Below the pieces are notes generated by a model. It ran no database searches. It saw only the letters and a program-made list of their open reading frames with translations, and was not told the origin of the DNA. From Nitratidesulfovibrio sp. SRB-5 (GTDB lineage: Bacteria > Desulfobacterota > Desulfovibrionia > Desulfovibrionales > Desulfovibrionaceae), in NCBI RefSeq assembly GCF_019931275.1, contig NZ_JAIOTY010000001.1:434001-498000 (forward strand): a stretch of 64,000 bases of DNA. Reading direction: 5' to 3'. Positions 29,863 to 39,463 of this stretch are shown in pieces. How positions within the stretch are numbered: the stretch's first letter is position 1; each line of letters begins with the position of its first letter. The position numbers and the translations under genes were made by a program.

Positions 29863-32729
29863 GCGTCGTGCTCCGTACGCGGGGCCGGGTGCTCCCGGTC
29901 CGCCGCGGGCAGGTGAAGGGTGAATACCGCGCCGCGCGCCAGCTCTGCCATGTCTGGCATGTCTGGCATGTCTGGCATGTCTGGCATGTCGGTTCGCTCG
30001 GCAGACCGGTTCTGGCCGTCTGTGGCGCCCGTGCCATCGGGGCAGTGCGGGCCGGTTCCGATGGCCGGGGCGGTTTGGGCGGCCTCGGCAAACAGGGCGG
30101 CCAGGTCGATCCGGCAGGCCAGGCCGCCAAGGGCCGCAGGGGCAAGGTCGGCTGGGGTCAGGTTGCGCGCCTCGATGCGCCCGCCCATGTCCCGCATGAT
30201 GCCGAAGACCACGGCCAGCCCCAGCCCGGTGCCGCGCCCGGCGGCCTTGGTGGTGAAGAACGGGTCGAACAGCCGGGGCAGGTGTTCTTCCGGAATGCCG
30301 GGGCCGTTGTCGATGACGTGCACCACCACCTCGCCGTCTTCGGGCAGGCTGCGCGCGGACAACACCACCAAGCCGCGCTGCCGGGGGCGTGGGATGGCGG
30401 CGGGGGACATGGCGTCGGCATCGCCGGTTTCACCGGTAATTCCGTTCATGTCCTGTGGGCAGCTGCGGTCCTCGGGTTCGGCTCCGTGCATGGTCGGGCC
30501 ATCGGTCTCCACGGCGTCCAGAGCGTTGAGCAGCAGGTTGGTAAGAATCTGCTCCAGCCCGTTGCGGTCGGCCAGCACCGGCGGCAGCGGGGCGCAACCG
30601 GCGCCTCCGGTTGTTGCCCCGTCCTGTGACACGTCCTGTGAAACATCGGGGACGATGCGCGCCCGCGCGGCCCGCGCCCGGGGGCGAAACACGTCGGCCA
30701 GCCCCGCCAGCACGTCGGCCACGTCGCAGGGGCCGCGTTCCGCCTGCTTGGGCCGGGCAAAGTCCAGCAGGTCGCGCACCACCTTTCGGGCCTGCTCGGT
30801 GTGGCGCATGATGACGTCGATGTCGGCCTGGGCCTGCCCGTCCGGCGCGGCGGCGCGCAGCAGATCAGCGTAGCAGTGGATGACCCCCAGCGGGTTGTTG
30901 ATCTCGTGGGCCAGGCCCGCGGCCAGCTTGCCCACGGCCACCAGTTTTTCGTGCTGCTGGACGCGTTCCAGCATGCGGCGTTCGTCCGTGGTTTCGCGCA
31001 GGTAGGCCACGGTGCGCCCGCCGCGTTCCAGCCGCCCCCCCAGCGGGTAGGCGTTCACCGCAAAGGACCGTCCGTCGCGCAGGGTCACCGCGCGCGACAC
31101 CGGGCCGTCGCCCATGCGCGCGGCGATGTCTGCCGCGTCCAGCAGTTCGGCCAGGGGGGTGCCGTTCGTGTCGGCGGCGTTGCCGTGCCTGTCGTCGTCC
31201 CCGCCGGGCGATGCCGCCAGCGACCGGGTCAGCCGACGTGCCGAACTGTTGGCCAGCACCACCCGGCCATCGCCGCCCAGCAGCAGCAACGGGTCGGAAA
31301 TTCCCTCGAAGATGGAATCCAGCAGGGCGTTCTGGCGCAGCAGGTTGTCCAGCGCGTCCAGGTTGTCCATGGCGATGCCCAGCTGCCGCCCCACGGCCTG
31401 GGCCAGGTCCGCCGTGCCGGGGCCGCAGGCATGGTCCGCATCCCAGTACAGGCACAGCAGGCCGCGCGTGGTGTCGCTGGTCTGCACGGGAATGAACCAG
31501 GCGCGCGGAGTGAGGCGCGGCGAGCCTTCCGCCGCCATGTCGTGCCAGTCGGCGGGCAGTTCGGGCCGCACCGCGCGGTCCGGCCAGGCGTGGAAGTCGC
31601 TGGCCGAGAGCACGCAGGCGTAGGCGGCCCGGTCCGCACCGAAGCGCCGCGCGATGAGCGCCAGCGAGGCGGCCAGCAATTCTCCCTTGCCGCTGCTGCG
31701 GTTCAGGCGGTCCAGCAGCCCCACGAACAACTCGACGTCGGTGCGCCGGGCCGTGGCCTCGGAGGCGAGGTCCACGGTGCGCTCGTGCACCATGCCTTCC
31801 AGGTTGGCCGCGTAGTCGCGCAGCTTGGCCCGCGCCTCGCTCAGGTGCAGGGCCAGCGATTCCATGTCGCCCAGCAGGTCGTCTATGCCCACGTCCGGTT
31901 GGCCGCGGCGGGGCATGGTCATGTCCGCCTCGTCCGGGAAATGGCGGCGCATCACCCCGCCCATGCGGCGCAGGTTGTGCACCACCAGCCTGTTGAAGAA
32001 CACGTGGATCACCGCGAACAGCACCAGCGCCCCGCCCGCGAACAGCACCCCGAACGACATCACCGCATCGGTCATGCCGCTGACGGCCTGGTCCATGGGC
32101 AGGGCCACCATGGTCATGCCCGCCAGATCGCCGGTCTTGCGCCAGAAGCCGCGTTCAGCCCCGTACATGGCCAGCAGCACGGGCGGGGCCTCTGCCGGGT
32201 CGCCGTGGCAGCGCAGGCACGCGGTTTCGAAACGCACGGGCTTGGCCGTGATGAACCTCCGCTCGCCCTCGTCCTCGGTCACGTCCTCCACGCGGGTCAG
32301 TTCCGGGTCTTCCTGGAACCGGGCAATGATGGAACGCTCCAGGTCCGAGGCCTCGTAGGCAGGGTTGCGCGCGCCCACGGCCACCCGGCGGTAGGTGAAG
32401 CGGTCGTGGGCCAGGTTGTTGTCGTTCATCACCGCGCGGGTGACGAACGAGGTGGACATGGCCTCGATGACGAAGGTGTCTTCGGAGAGGGTTTTATACA
32501 TGGCAGGGCGCAGGGTGTTGCGCACGTAGCTCTGCACCGCCTCGGCCTGCGAGAGGATGAGCGCCGCGCGGTCGCGGGCCTCGTTTTCCACCAGCCGTTC
32601 CAGGTGCATGAACAGCGAAAGGGCGAAGAACCCGCCCAGACAGGCGAGAATGAGCAGCAGGCCAAGCAGGAAGCGGGCCTGCAACGAATGAGGCGTGAGT
32701 CGGATCACAGGGTTCCTTGCGCGATGCAT
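29859..32729 (-). CDS. Membrane sensor histidine kinase with a haem-c-binding sensor domain
   Basis: 956 residues from the ATG at MHRARNP; an ATG 66 bases upstream is possible, and neither has a clear ribosome binding site. One membrane helix (about 20-42) precedes a periplasmic DUF3365/Tll0287-like domain carrying a haem-c motif CLRCH (Cys171, Cys174, His175). A second helix follows at about 225-250, then a GAF-like region, a PAS-like region (DSIFEGISDPLLLLGGDG), the HisKA box GLAHEINNPLGV and the ATPase boxes DNGPGIPEEHL and GRGTGLGLAVV. The ATPase domain has two unusual inserts, one of them a DMP tandem repeat. Confidence 0.92.
29944..29988. repeat. In-frame 9-bp tandem repeat in the histidine kinase
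   Basis: Five units of TCTGGCATG (the first reads TCTGCCATG). On the kinase strand this encodes the repeating DMP tripeptide near the C-terminus, inside the ATPase domain after the G2 box. Confidence 0.95.
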
Positions 32730-32795
32730 CAACAGATATGAAGGGCGGCCGTCTTCGGCTGTTCCGGCCAGGCGGATTCGCCAGCGGCGTCGCAT

Positions 32796-33218
32796 GGCCG
32801 ATGTCTAGCACAGGCGGGGCAAAGGGCAACCCGCGTTCCGCAAGCTGCGTTGCACCGGCTGCGGGTGCTGCCGCGAGTTAGCAGGCGGGTAGGCACTCAT
32901 GTTCCGTATCATGCTATTATTGTTTGCATTGAATGTTCCGGACCGGGTTGGTCCGCGTCTTGCTCATGGGGGGCGATATCCGGCGCACGGAACCGTGGGC
33001 GCGGGCAGGGCGGGCGGCGCAAAGGGGCGCCGCGCGGCTTCGCCCGCAACCTTTCCCGGCAGCGGGGAAGGAACGGCACCGGGCTTCGGCAAGGGACAAG
33101 GGAAAGGGAAGATGCACCGGCGGGCCATGCCCGCGTCATGCTCTCGGCAGGGGCGCGGCAGGGCGATACGCCGGGGCATCCGACCAAAGATCACGCAACC
33201 CCCAGGAGATGCAACGCA
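32796..33218. other. Divergent region between the kinase and the YeiH-like gene
   Basis: About 420 bp. An AT-richer stretch at 32900-32940 is the likeliest promoter zone. The rest is GC-rich. No gene or clear promoter element is supported. Confidence 0.3.
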
Positions 33219-34328
33219 ATGGAAGACAAGGGGCTTTTCGGTAAGATCCTGGCCATCGTGCCCGGTCTCGCGGTGATGATCGGCACGCTCTACGTGCTGC
33301 GCGTGTACGTGGAACCGTGGATGAAGGACGCCGTGGTGTTCGGCAGCAAGGGCTGGCTGGTGCAGGTGCTGAGCCTGAACTACATCCTGCTGTCCATCCT
33401 GACCGGCATGTTCTACCGCAACATCCTGTTCGGCGGAAAAATTCCCACCTGGGCGGAAGAAGGCTTCCGCACCACCCGCCTGTTCATCAAGACCGGCGTC
33501 ATCATGCTGGGTTCGCTGTACACCTTCGACAAGCTGCTGAAGGTCGGCGGCGTGGCCATCGCGCTCATCGTGGCCTTCGTGTTCGGCACGGCCCTCTTCG
33601 TGCTGTGGCTGGGCAAGCGCCTGGGCGCCGACCGTTCGGTCACCGCCACCATGGCCGCCGCCTGCGGCGTGTGCGGCGTTTCCGCCGCCGTGGCCACCGC
33701 GCCCGGCGTGCGCGCCAAGCCCGTGGACCTGGCCCTGTCCATCGCCACCATTCTCGGCTTCGGCATCATGACCATGTTCGTCAGCCCGTTCATCGGCAAG
33801 ATGCTGTCCCTGTCGGACTACCAGTTCGGCGCCTGGGTGGGCACGGGCATCCTGAACTCCGGCCAGGTACTGGCCACCTGCCTTGCCTTCAACCCCAACT
33901 TCGCCCCCGGCACCGCCGTGGCCTACGGCGAAATCTGGAACGTGGTGCGCGTGCTGTGCATTCCGTTCGTGGTGTTCTTCATCACCGCCTGGTACTGGAA
34001 GGGCGAGGCCGACGCCGAACACGTCAGCCTGGGTTCCATCCTTGCCTCCAAGTTCCCCATCTTCGTGCTGGGCTTCATCGGCATGACCGCGCTGTCCTCG
34101 CTGCACATCATCGGCGCCGAAGGTTCCGAGACGCTGCACCTGATGCGTGACGTGATGGCCTGGGTGTTCGGCATCGGCCTTGTGGGCCTTGGCGCGTACA
34201 TCGACGTGCGCGAAATCAAGGCCGCGGGCGGCACGCCGCTGCGCATCGGGCTCATCGCGGGCGTCTCCAAGTACGTCATCGCCATGATCATCATCCTGGC
34301 CTTCATTCCGAAGGAAGGCGCCTTCTAG
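33219..34328 (+). CDS. YeiH/UPF0324-family integral membrane protein
   Basis: 369 residues with about ten membrane helices. Family features include the glycine-rich KTGVIMLGSLYTF segment and the central AAACGVCGVSAAVATAPGVRA, which resembles the conserved CGxSA motif of the YeiH (Cons_hypoth698) family, annotated as putative sulfate exporters; experimental support is thin. The ATG has AGGAG ten bases upstream; a long in-frame extension to 32850 is rejected because it lacks family similarity. A lipoyl-like protein gene follows 24 bp later, so the two probably work together. Confidence 0.85.
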   Translation: MEDKGLFGKILAIVPGLAVMIGTLYVLRVYVEPWMKDAVVFGSKGWLVQVLSLNYILLSILTGMFYRNILFGGKIPTWAEEGFRTTRLFIKTGVIMLGSLYTFDKLLKVGGVAIALIVAFVFGTALFVLWLGKRLGADRSVTATMAAACGVCGVSAAVATAPGVRAKPVDLALSIATILGFGIMTMFVSPFIGKMLSLSDYQFGAWVGTGILNSGQVLATCLAFNPNFAPGTAVAYGEIWNVVRVLCIPFVVFFITAWYWKGEADAEHVSLGSILASKFPIFVLGFIGMTALSSLHIIGAEGSETLHLMRDVMAWVFGIGLVGLGAYIDVREIKAAGGTPLRIGLIAGVSKYVIAMIIILAFIPKEGAF

Positions 34329-34352
34329 GCGGCCCGCACGAGGAGAATACAC

Positions 34353-34748
34353 ATGTCCGACAAGAAGAAGTCCCTTACCGTATTCAAGAGCGACCGCCAC
34401 GAGGACGTGGCCGCCATCCTGGCCTCCGCCCTCATCGTGGTGGTGGTGCTGACCTACATGGCCTTCATCGTGCCCTCGGTGGGCATCAAGGCCTCGCAGG
34501 ACGGCAAGCTGGTGGAGATCTTCGTGACCGAAGGCGCCGACGTGAAGAAGGGCGACAAGCTCTATGCGCTGGAAGTGGTCAAGAAGAAGTGGGTCAACAA
34601 CGTGATGGAAGAGAAGATCGCCGTGGAAAGCTTCACCGCCAAGGCCAACGGCAAGGTGCTGAAGGTTTCCGGCAAGCCCGGCGACTCCCTGAAGAAGGGC
34701 AAGCAGACCATCGTGGTGCTGGAGCACGAGAAGGGCACCCTTCCCTAG
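34353..34748 (+). CDS. Membrane-anchored biotinyl/lipoyl-like domain protein
   Basis: 131 residues. An N-terminal membrane helix (about 22-44) is followed by a biotinyl/lipoyl-type beta-barrel of about 80 residues with DGKLVEIFVTEGADVKKGDK, and the mirrored half ANGKVLKVSGKPGDSLKKGK. The hairpin where the modified lysine would sit reads EVVKKKWVNN, not the EAMKM of biotin carriers or the DKA of lipoyl domains, so modification is uncertain. It could be an adaptor or periplasmic barrel like those of membrane-fusion proteins. It lies in an apparent two-gene operon with the YeiH-like transporter. Confidence 0.8.
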   Translation: MSDKKKSLTVFKSDRHEDVAAILASALIVVVVLTYMAFIVPSVGIKASQDGKLVEIFVTEGADVKKGDKLYALEVVKKKWVNNVMEEKIAVESFTAKANGKVLKVSGKPGDSLKKGKQTIVVLEHEKGTLP

Positions 34749-34764
34749 CCATCAGTCATCAGAA

Positions 34765-34807
34765 CCGCGCGTGGCCGGGCGGAAACGTTCCATCCGGCCA
34801 CGCGCGG
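34765..34807 (+). terminator. Terminator after the YeiH/lipoyl pair
   Basis: Perfect 14-bp stem, CCGCGCGTGGCCGG with CCGGCCACGCGCGG, loop of about 15 bases. No T-run follows. Confidence 0.65.
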
Positions 34808-34872
34808 CATGCACCTGACCCATGGCGGGCCGCCTGTGCCCGTCGCCGCATTCCACCCCGCCCACGGAGAAC

Positions 34873-35349
34873 ATGTCCCCCATGAAGTCGCCCACGACCA
34901 CCCCCATGAAGCTGCTGCTCGCCCTTGACGACGGACCCGGCGCACGCCGTGCCGTGGACGAGGCCATCCGCATCGCCCGCGAGAAGGGCGCCACCCTGGA
35001 CGCCCTGTTCGTCATCGACGCCACGTGGGACGTGTTTACCGGGCACGACTGGCTGTCCGGCTGCAATTCGCGCATCGGCTTTCTGGAGTACATGCAGGGG
35101 CTGGAGGAAAAGGCGGCGGCGGAAAGCGCGCGCGCCTTCCTGGAACGCAGGGGCGACGTGCCCGGCGAACTGCTGACCGCCCCCGGCGACGTGGTGGACG
35201 TGATCCGCGAGCACGCGGCCAGGGGGTACGACCTGCTGGTGGTGTCCAGCCCGTTCACGCGGGGGCTTGAAGTCATGCGCGACGCCGTGGCCCGGCTGAC
35301 CCGCGATGCCCCGTGCGACGTGCTGCTGGTGCGGGCCGCGCCGGAGTAG
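34873..35349 (+). CDS. Universal stress protein (UspA) family protein
   Basis: 158 residues with a single Usp fold: LLLALDDGPGARRAVDEAI at the first strand and the C-terminal VARLTRDAPCDVLLVR. The family ATP motif G-x2-G-x9-G-S/T is replaced by SSPFTRGLEVMRDAVARL, so it may not bind ATP in the usual way. The start is ambiguous among ATGs at 34873, 34882 and 34906; GGAG lies at 34866. Expression and role are not deducible from the context. Confidence 0.85.
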   Translation: MSPMKSPTTTPMKLLLALDDGPGARRAVDEAIRIAREKGATLDALFVIDATWDVFTGHDWLSGCNSRIGFLEYMQGLEEKAAAESARAFLERRGDVPGELLTAPGDVVDVIREHAARGYDLLVVSSPFTRGLEVMRDAVARLTRDAPCDVLLVRAAPE

Positions 35350-35934
35350 CTGCCGGAGTGGCCGCCGGAGTGGCCGCCGGAAACGGTCGCGGAACAGGTT
35401 GCCGGAAACTCACGCCGGAAAAGGGCGCCGAAACGGTCGCCGGAGAAGGGCGCCAGACGCCTTCGGTTTTCCGGCGGGGCGTGCGGTCTACACGTCTTGG
35501 CCACGCAGGTGCTCCCGGGGCGCACCGCATGCGGGCTTCACCGTGTGCCAGGCAAGCGCCCTGCGCCCGCATGAACGAAATTTTCGCACGGTTGCCCCTG
35601 CCTGCCGCACCCCCGTGTGGGGCAGCCGATGCGACCGCCCACGGGCCCGCCACCGCCGGAGGCATCTCCGGCGGTGGCGCTGCGTTCAGGGGCGGGGCTG
35701 CACCCGCGCGTGAGAGGACATTCGGCGCTCGTACCTCTTCGTCCGTTGGCAGAGAAGACTGCACCCGCGTGAGGGGGGCGTTGGGGCTGTCAGCCGGGTG
35801 GCCGGGCGGGTTGCCGGGCGGGTGGCCAACGGGGTGGCCAACCGGCTGGCCGGAAAGGCTGGCGGCGGATCGTGCCCGCCGCCGACCGCCTGCCGCCGCC
35901 CGCAATGGGCACACGTCGCAGCGGGCGTGCGCGA
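35350..35934. other. Gene-free, repeat-rich region between usp and mscL
   Basis: 585 bp between convergent genes. A perfect 14-bp hairpin with loop GCAT lies at 35648-35679 (CGCCACCGCCGGAG arm). Degenerate GTGGCCGCCGGA repeats lie at 35350-35400 and GGCCGGGCGGGTTGCC-like repeats at 35800-35860. GCTGCACCCGCG occurs twice near 35696 and 35757. No gene is supported. Confidence 0.5.
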
Positions 35935-36381
35935 TCAGCCTATCGTTGCCGTGCAGTGGGGGCACCGGGTGGCCCGCACGTCTATCTTGCTGAAGCAGAA
36001 CGGGCAGTCCTGCTGCTTGGGCGCCGCCGGGCCTTCCAGACGTTCGCGCAGGGTGTTCACCCCGCGCACCAGCAGGAACACGGCAAAGGCCACGATGGTG
36101 AAGCTGACCACCGTGTTGGCGAACACGCCCGCGTTCAGGGTTACCGCGCCTGCCTGTTTGGCGGCGGCCAGGCTGGCGTAGGGGCCGGGCGCGGCGCCGT
36201 CGCGCAGGGTGACGAACAGGTTGGAAAAGTCCACGCCGCCCAGCACCAGGCCGATGGGCGGCATGATCAGGTCATCCACCAGCGACTTGACGATGGTGCC
36301 GAACGAGGCGCCCAGAATGACGCCCACGGCCATGTCCAGCGCATTGCCCTTGACCGCGAATTCCTTGAATGCCTTCAGCAT
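35935..36381 (-). CDS. mscL: Large-conductance mechanosensitive channel with C-terminal zinc ribbon
   Basis: 148 residues. The N-terminal amphipathic helix and first membrane helix (KEFAVKGNALDMAVGVILGA) and the second helix (TIVAFAVFLLVRGVN) are those of MscL, the osmotic safety valve of the inner membrane. The C-terminus carries CPFC and CPHC motifs 13 residues apart, a zinc-ribbon-like appendage absent from E. coli MscL. The ATG has CAGGAGG. Confidence 0.95.
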   Translation of the reverse strand: MLKAFKEFAVKGNALDMAVGVILGASFGTIVKSLVDDLIMPPIGLVLGGVDFSNLFVTLRDGAAPGPYASLAAAKQAGAVTLNAGVFANTVVSFTIVAFAVFLLVRGVNTLRERLEGPAAPKQQDCPFCFSKIDVRATRCPHCTATIG

Positions 36382-37051
36382 GTGAACCTCCTGCTGCGAG
36401 AGAATGCCAGATGCTATGCACGCATTGGGGCGCGGCGGCAACCCCGCAGCGGCGCGGCGCAGCCCTGCCTGTTTTCTGGGGGTGGGCGGCAGGCGGGTGG
36501 GGCAGGCGGCATGGAGCCGAACCGCCAGGGCTGGAGGGAGGAGGCGATACGGGAACGGAAAGCGGCATGGGCGCGGAAGGCTGCATGGTCGGGGTATCGG
36601 TGAATCTGCCGTGGTGCTCTTGACGGATGAAGCGATGCAAGGGTAGGGCAGTGCGCCCGGTTCGAAACGAGAGGACGGCGTGGTGCCGCATTCGGCAACG
36701 CACGCGAGTGCGCACGGCAGGACAGGCGTATGGACACCACATTCTAAGCTGGTGGCCGCCGCGCACGCCGCAGGGCGGTCCGCACATTCGGTGTCAGTTT
36801 TTACGCCACGAAGTGATGCCAAAAATGACAACACTCGGTGTGCCGCCGGAATTTTGCCAAAACATCGGATAGTTGTCGTAACCGGTAGTGTTTGACAGCT
36901 TTCCGGATTCCGTGGCATCAAAAAGTGTTGGTCGATGGTGGCATTCCTGCCCGACGCGCTGCATTGCCGTGCGTGCGCGGGGTGGTCGCCGTTGCGGCAA
37001 TGTCTTTACAATATTGTTCACTCGTTTCGTCAACATTTCGGAGGATCGAGC
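36382..37051. other. Divergent promoter region mscL / livK
   Basis: 670 bp. TTGACA at 36892-36897 is a good -35 hexamer, but the -10 region (GCATCAAA) is poor. TACAAT at 37007-37012 would fit a -10 without a clear -35. Nothing else is supported. Confidence 0.35.
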
Positions 37052-38170
37052 ATGCGTAAAGGATGGTTCAAAGGCCTTGTTGCGGGTCTTGCCGTGGCCG
37101 TTATGGCCTGCCCGGCGTTTGCAGCGGACACCATCAAGTTCGGCGTGGCCGGCGCCCACAGCGGCGACCTGGCTTCCTACGGGCTGCCCACCGTCAACGC
37201 CGCCAAGCTGGTGGCCAAGATGATCAACGCCAAGGGCGGCGTGCTCGGCAAGCAGGTGGAAGTCATTCCCCAGGACGACCAGTGCAAGCCCGAACTGGCC
37301 ACCAACGCGGCCACCAAGCTGGTGTCCGACGGCGCCAACGTGGTGCTGGGCCACATCTGCTCCGGCGCCACCAAGGCCGCGCTTCCCATCTACAAGGAAG
37401 CCAACATCGTACTGATGTCGCCCTCGGCCACCAACCCGGCCCTGACCCAGAGCGGCGACTACCCCAACTTTTTCCGCACCATCGCCTCTGACGATCAGCA
37501 GGCCAAGCTGGGCGTCGATTTCACCATCGACAAGCTGGGCAAGAAGAAGATCGCCGTGCTGCACGACAAGGGCGACTACGGCAAGGGCTACGCCGAATAC
37601 GCCAAGCAGTTCGTCGAGCAGAGCGGCAAGGGCACCGTGGTGCTCTTCGAAGGCGTGACCCCCGGCGCCGTGGACTACTCCGCCGTGGTGCAGAAGATCC
37701 GCAACTCCGGCGCCGAAGCCGTGATGTTCGGCGGCTACCATCCGGAAGCCTCGAAGATCGTGCAGCAGCTGCGCAAGAAGCGCATGGACCTGCCCTTCGT
37801 GTCCGACGACGGCGTGAAGGACGACACCTTCATCAAGGTTGCCGGCAAGGACGCCGAAGGCGTGTACGCCTCCAGCTCCAAGGACGTGAGCGCGCTGCCC
37901 CTGTACAAGGAAGCCATCGAAGCCCACGTGAAGGAATTCGGCGCCGAGCCCGGCGCGTTCTACAAGGAAGCCTACGCCGCGTCGCTGGCCCTGCTGAACG
38001 CCATCGAAAAGGCCGGTTCCACCGATTCCGCCAAGATCATGAACGCCCTGCGCACCGAGTTCGTTGAAACCTCGGTGGGCAAGATCAAGTTCGACAAGCG
38101 TGGCGATGCCGAAGGCGTCGGCTTCTCCATGTACCAGGTGAAGAACGGCAAGTACGTGGAACTCAAGTAG
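37052..38170 (+). CDS. livK: Branched-chain amino acid ABC transporter, substrate-binding protein
   Basis: 372 residues. A signal peptide ending AFA-AD exports it to the periplasm. The mature part is a type I periplasmic binding protein of the Leu/Ile/Val family (IKFGVAGAHSGDLASYGLPT, AFYKEAYAASLALLNAIEKA). It captures branched-chain or related amino acids for LivHMGF. The ATG has CGGAGG. A strong hairpin after it probably limits read-through into livH so that binding protein is made in excess. Confidence 0.95.
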   Translation: MRKGWFKGLVAGLAVAVMACPAFAADTIKFGVAGAHSGDLASYGLPTVNAAKLVAKMINAKGGVLGKQVEVIPQDDQCKPELATNAATKLVSDGANVVLGHICSGATKAALPIYKEANIVLMSPSATNPALTQSGDYPNFFRTIASDDQQAKLGVDFTIDKLGKKKIAVLHDKGDYGKGYAEYAKQFVEQSGKGTVVLFEGVTPGAVDYSAVVQKIRNSGAEAVMFGGYHPEASKIVQQLRKKRMDLPFVSDDGVKDDTFIKVAGKDAEGVYASSSKDVSALPLYKEAIEAHVKEFGAEPGAFYKEAYAASLALLNAIEKAGSTDSAKIMNALRTEFVETSVGKIKFDKRGDAEGVGFSMYQVKNGKYVELK

Positions 38171-38196
38171 TTCTGCGGAAAGCATTCGATACGACA

Positions 38197-38230
38197 GGGG
38201 GGCGGGCCAGAGGCCCGTCCCCCGAGTTTT
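38197..38230 (+). terminator. Intra-operon terminator/attenuator after livK
   Basis: GGGGGGCGGGCC, loop AGA, GGCCCGTCCCCC (one G-U pair), then GAGTTTT. It lies between livK and livH. Confidence 0.75.
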
Positions 38231-38272
38231 GACAAGGTGCGGCCAGGGCCGCGCTTGTACGGGAAGGCACTA

Positions 38273-39181
38273 ATGGATTGGCAGTATTTCTGGGAACTCT
38301 TCTTCGGCGGGCTGACGCGCGGCTCCATCTACGCGCTCATCGCGCTCGGCTACACCATGGTGTACGGCATCATCGAGCTGATCAACTTCGCCCACGGCGA
38401 AGTGTACATGATGGGGGCGTTCACGGCGCTGATTGTGGCGGGTGCCCTCGGCATCTACGGCTTTCCGGCCCTGGCCATCCTGATCATCGCGGCGGTGGTG
38501 GCGGTCATCTACTGTGCCGCCTACGGCCTGACGCTCGAAAAGATCGCCTACAAGCCCCTGCGCGACGCACCGCGCCTCTCGCCGCTCATCTCGGCCATCG
38601 GGATGTCCATCTTTCTCCAGAACTACGTCATCCTGGCCCAGACCTCGGACTTCATGCCGTTTCCCAATCTGGTGCCGCAGCCCGAATTTCTCGAGCCCAT
38701 CGCGCACATCATGGGCGCCAGCGAGGTGCTGATCATCGTCACGTCGGCCGTTTCCATGGCCGCGCTGACGCTGTTCATCAAGTACACCCGCATGGGCAAG
38801 GCCATGCGCGCCACGGCCCAGAACCGCAAGATGGCCATGCTGCTCGGCATTGACGCCGACAAGGTGATCTCGCTCACCTTCGTCATCGGCTCGTCGCTGG
38901 CCGCCGTGGGCGGCGTGCTCATCGCCTCGCACGTGGGGCAGGTGAACTTCGCCATCGGCTTCATCGCGGGCATCAAGGCGTTCACCGCCGCCGTGCTCGG
39001 CGGCATCGGCTCCATTCCCGGCGCCATGCTGGGCGGCCTTGTGCTTGGCTGGTGCGAAAGCTTCGCCACCGGGTACATTTCGAGCGACTACGAGGATGCG
39101 CTGGCGTTTGCGCTGCTTGTGCTCATCCTCATCTTCCGGCCTTCGGGCATCCTGGGCAAGGCCAAGACGCAGAAAGTCTAG
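38273..39181 (+). CDS. livH: Branched-chain amino acid ABC transporter permease LivH
   Basis: 302 residues with about eight membrane helices. Typical LivH sequences are present: YALIALGYTMVYGIIELINFAHGE near the N-terminus and AFTAAVLGGIGSIPGAMLGG near the C-terminus. It forms the transmembrane pore with LivM. The ATG follows GGGAAGG. The 280-bp gap to livM holds a dispersed hairpin repeat that begins at the stop codon. Confidence 0.96.
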   Translation: MDWQYFWELFFGGLTRGSIYALIALGYTMVYGIIELINFAHGEVYMMGAFTALIVAGALGIYGFPALAILIIAAVVAVIYCAAYGLTLEKIAYKPLRDAPRLSPLISAIGMSIFLQNYVILAQTSDFMPFPNLVPQPEFLEPIAHIMGASEVLIIVTSAVSMAALTLFIKYTRMGKAMRATAQNRKMAMLLGIDADKVISLTFVIGSSLAAVGGVLIASHVGQVNFAIGFIAGIKAFTAAVLGGIGSIPGAMLGGLVLGWCESFATGYISSDYEDALAFALLVLILIFRPSGILGKAKTQKV

Positions 39182-39377
39182 GCGGCGCCCCCACAAGGTG
39201 CCTTTTGTCCTCTGTCTTCGTCGGAACGCCTTTTTGATACGGTCGAGTACGCAAGAGTACGCGCTGCGGTCGCCAGTCGTAAGGCTCGCAGACCCGCCTG
39301 ACGGCTGCCGCACTCACCGCATAAAACGTCGTTCTTCCATGACAGAGACCAAGAATCCCGCTTGAGGCGGCACCGCC
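39181..39377 (+). repeat. Dispersed post-stop hairpin repeat, copy 4 (livH-livM)
   Basis: The left arm starts at the last base of the livH stop codon (GGCGGCGCC) and the right arm ends GGCGGCACCGCC. Internal pairs include CCTTTTGTCCTCTGTC with GACAGAGACCAAGAAT. The loop reads ACGGTCGAGTACGCAAGAG then TACGCGCT. It also carries, inverted, the roughly 50-bp module GCAGCCGT..GGCG..TGCGAGCCTTACG shared with the nifK and ferredoxin copies. Confidence 0.75.
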
Positions 39378-39463
39378 GGTCTGCGGTAATCCGCAGGTCG
39401 CGGGCCGTCCCGCCGGGTGCCGGAGCACGCAGGACACAACGACGCATTCCGAGGAAAGTCTTC

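Noticed and set aside
32850-33218. 120-residue N-terminal extension of the YeiH-like protein
   Set aside because: Arg/Gly-rich composition, no family similarity, and an AGGAG site precedes the internal ATG.
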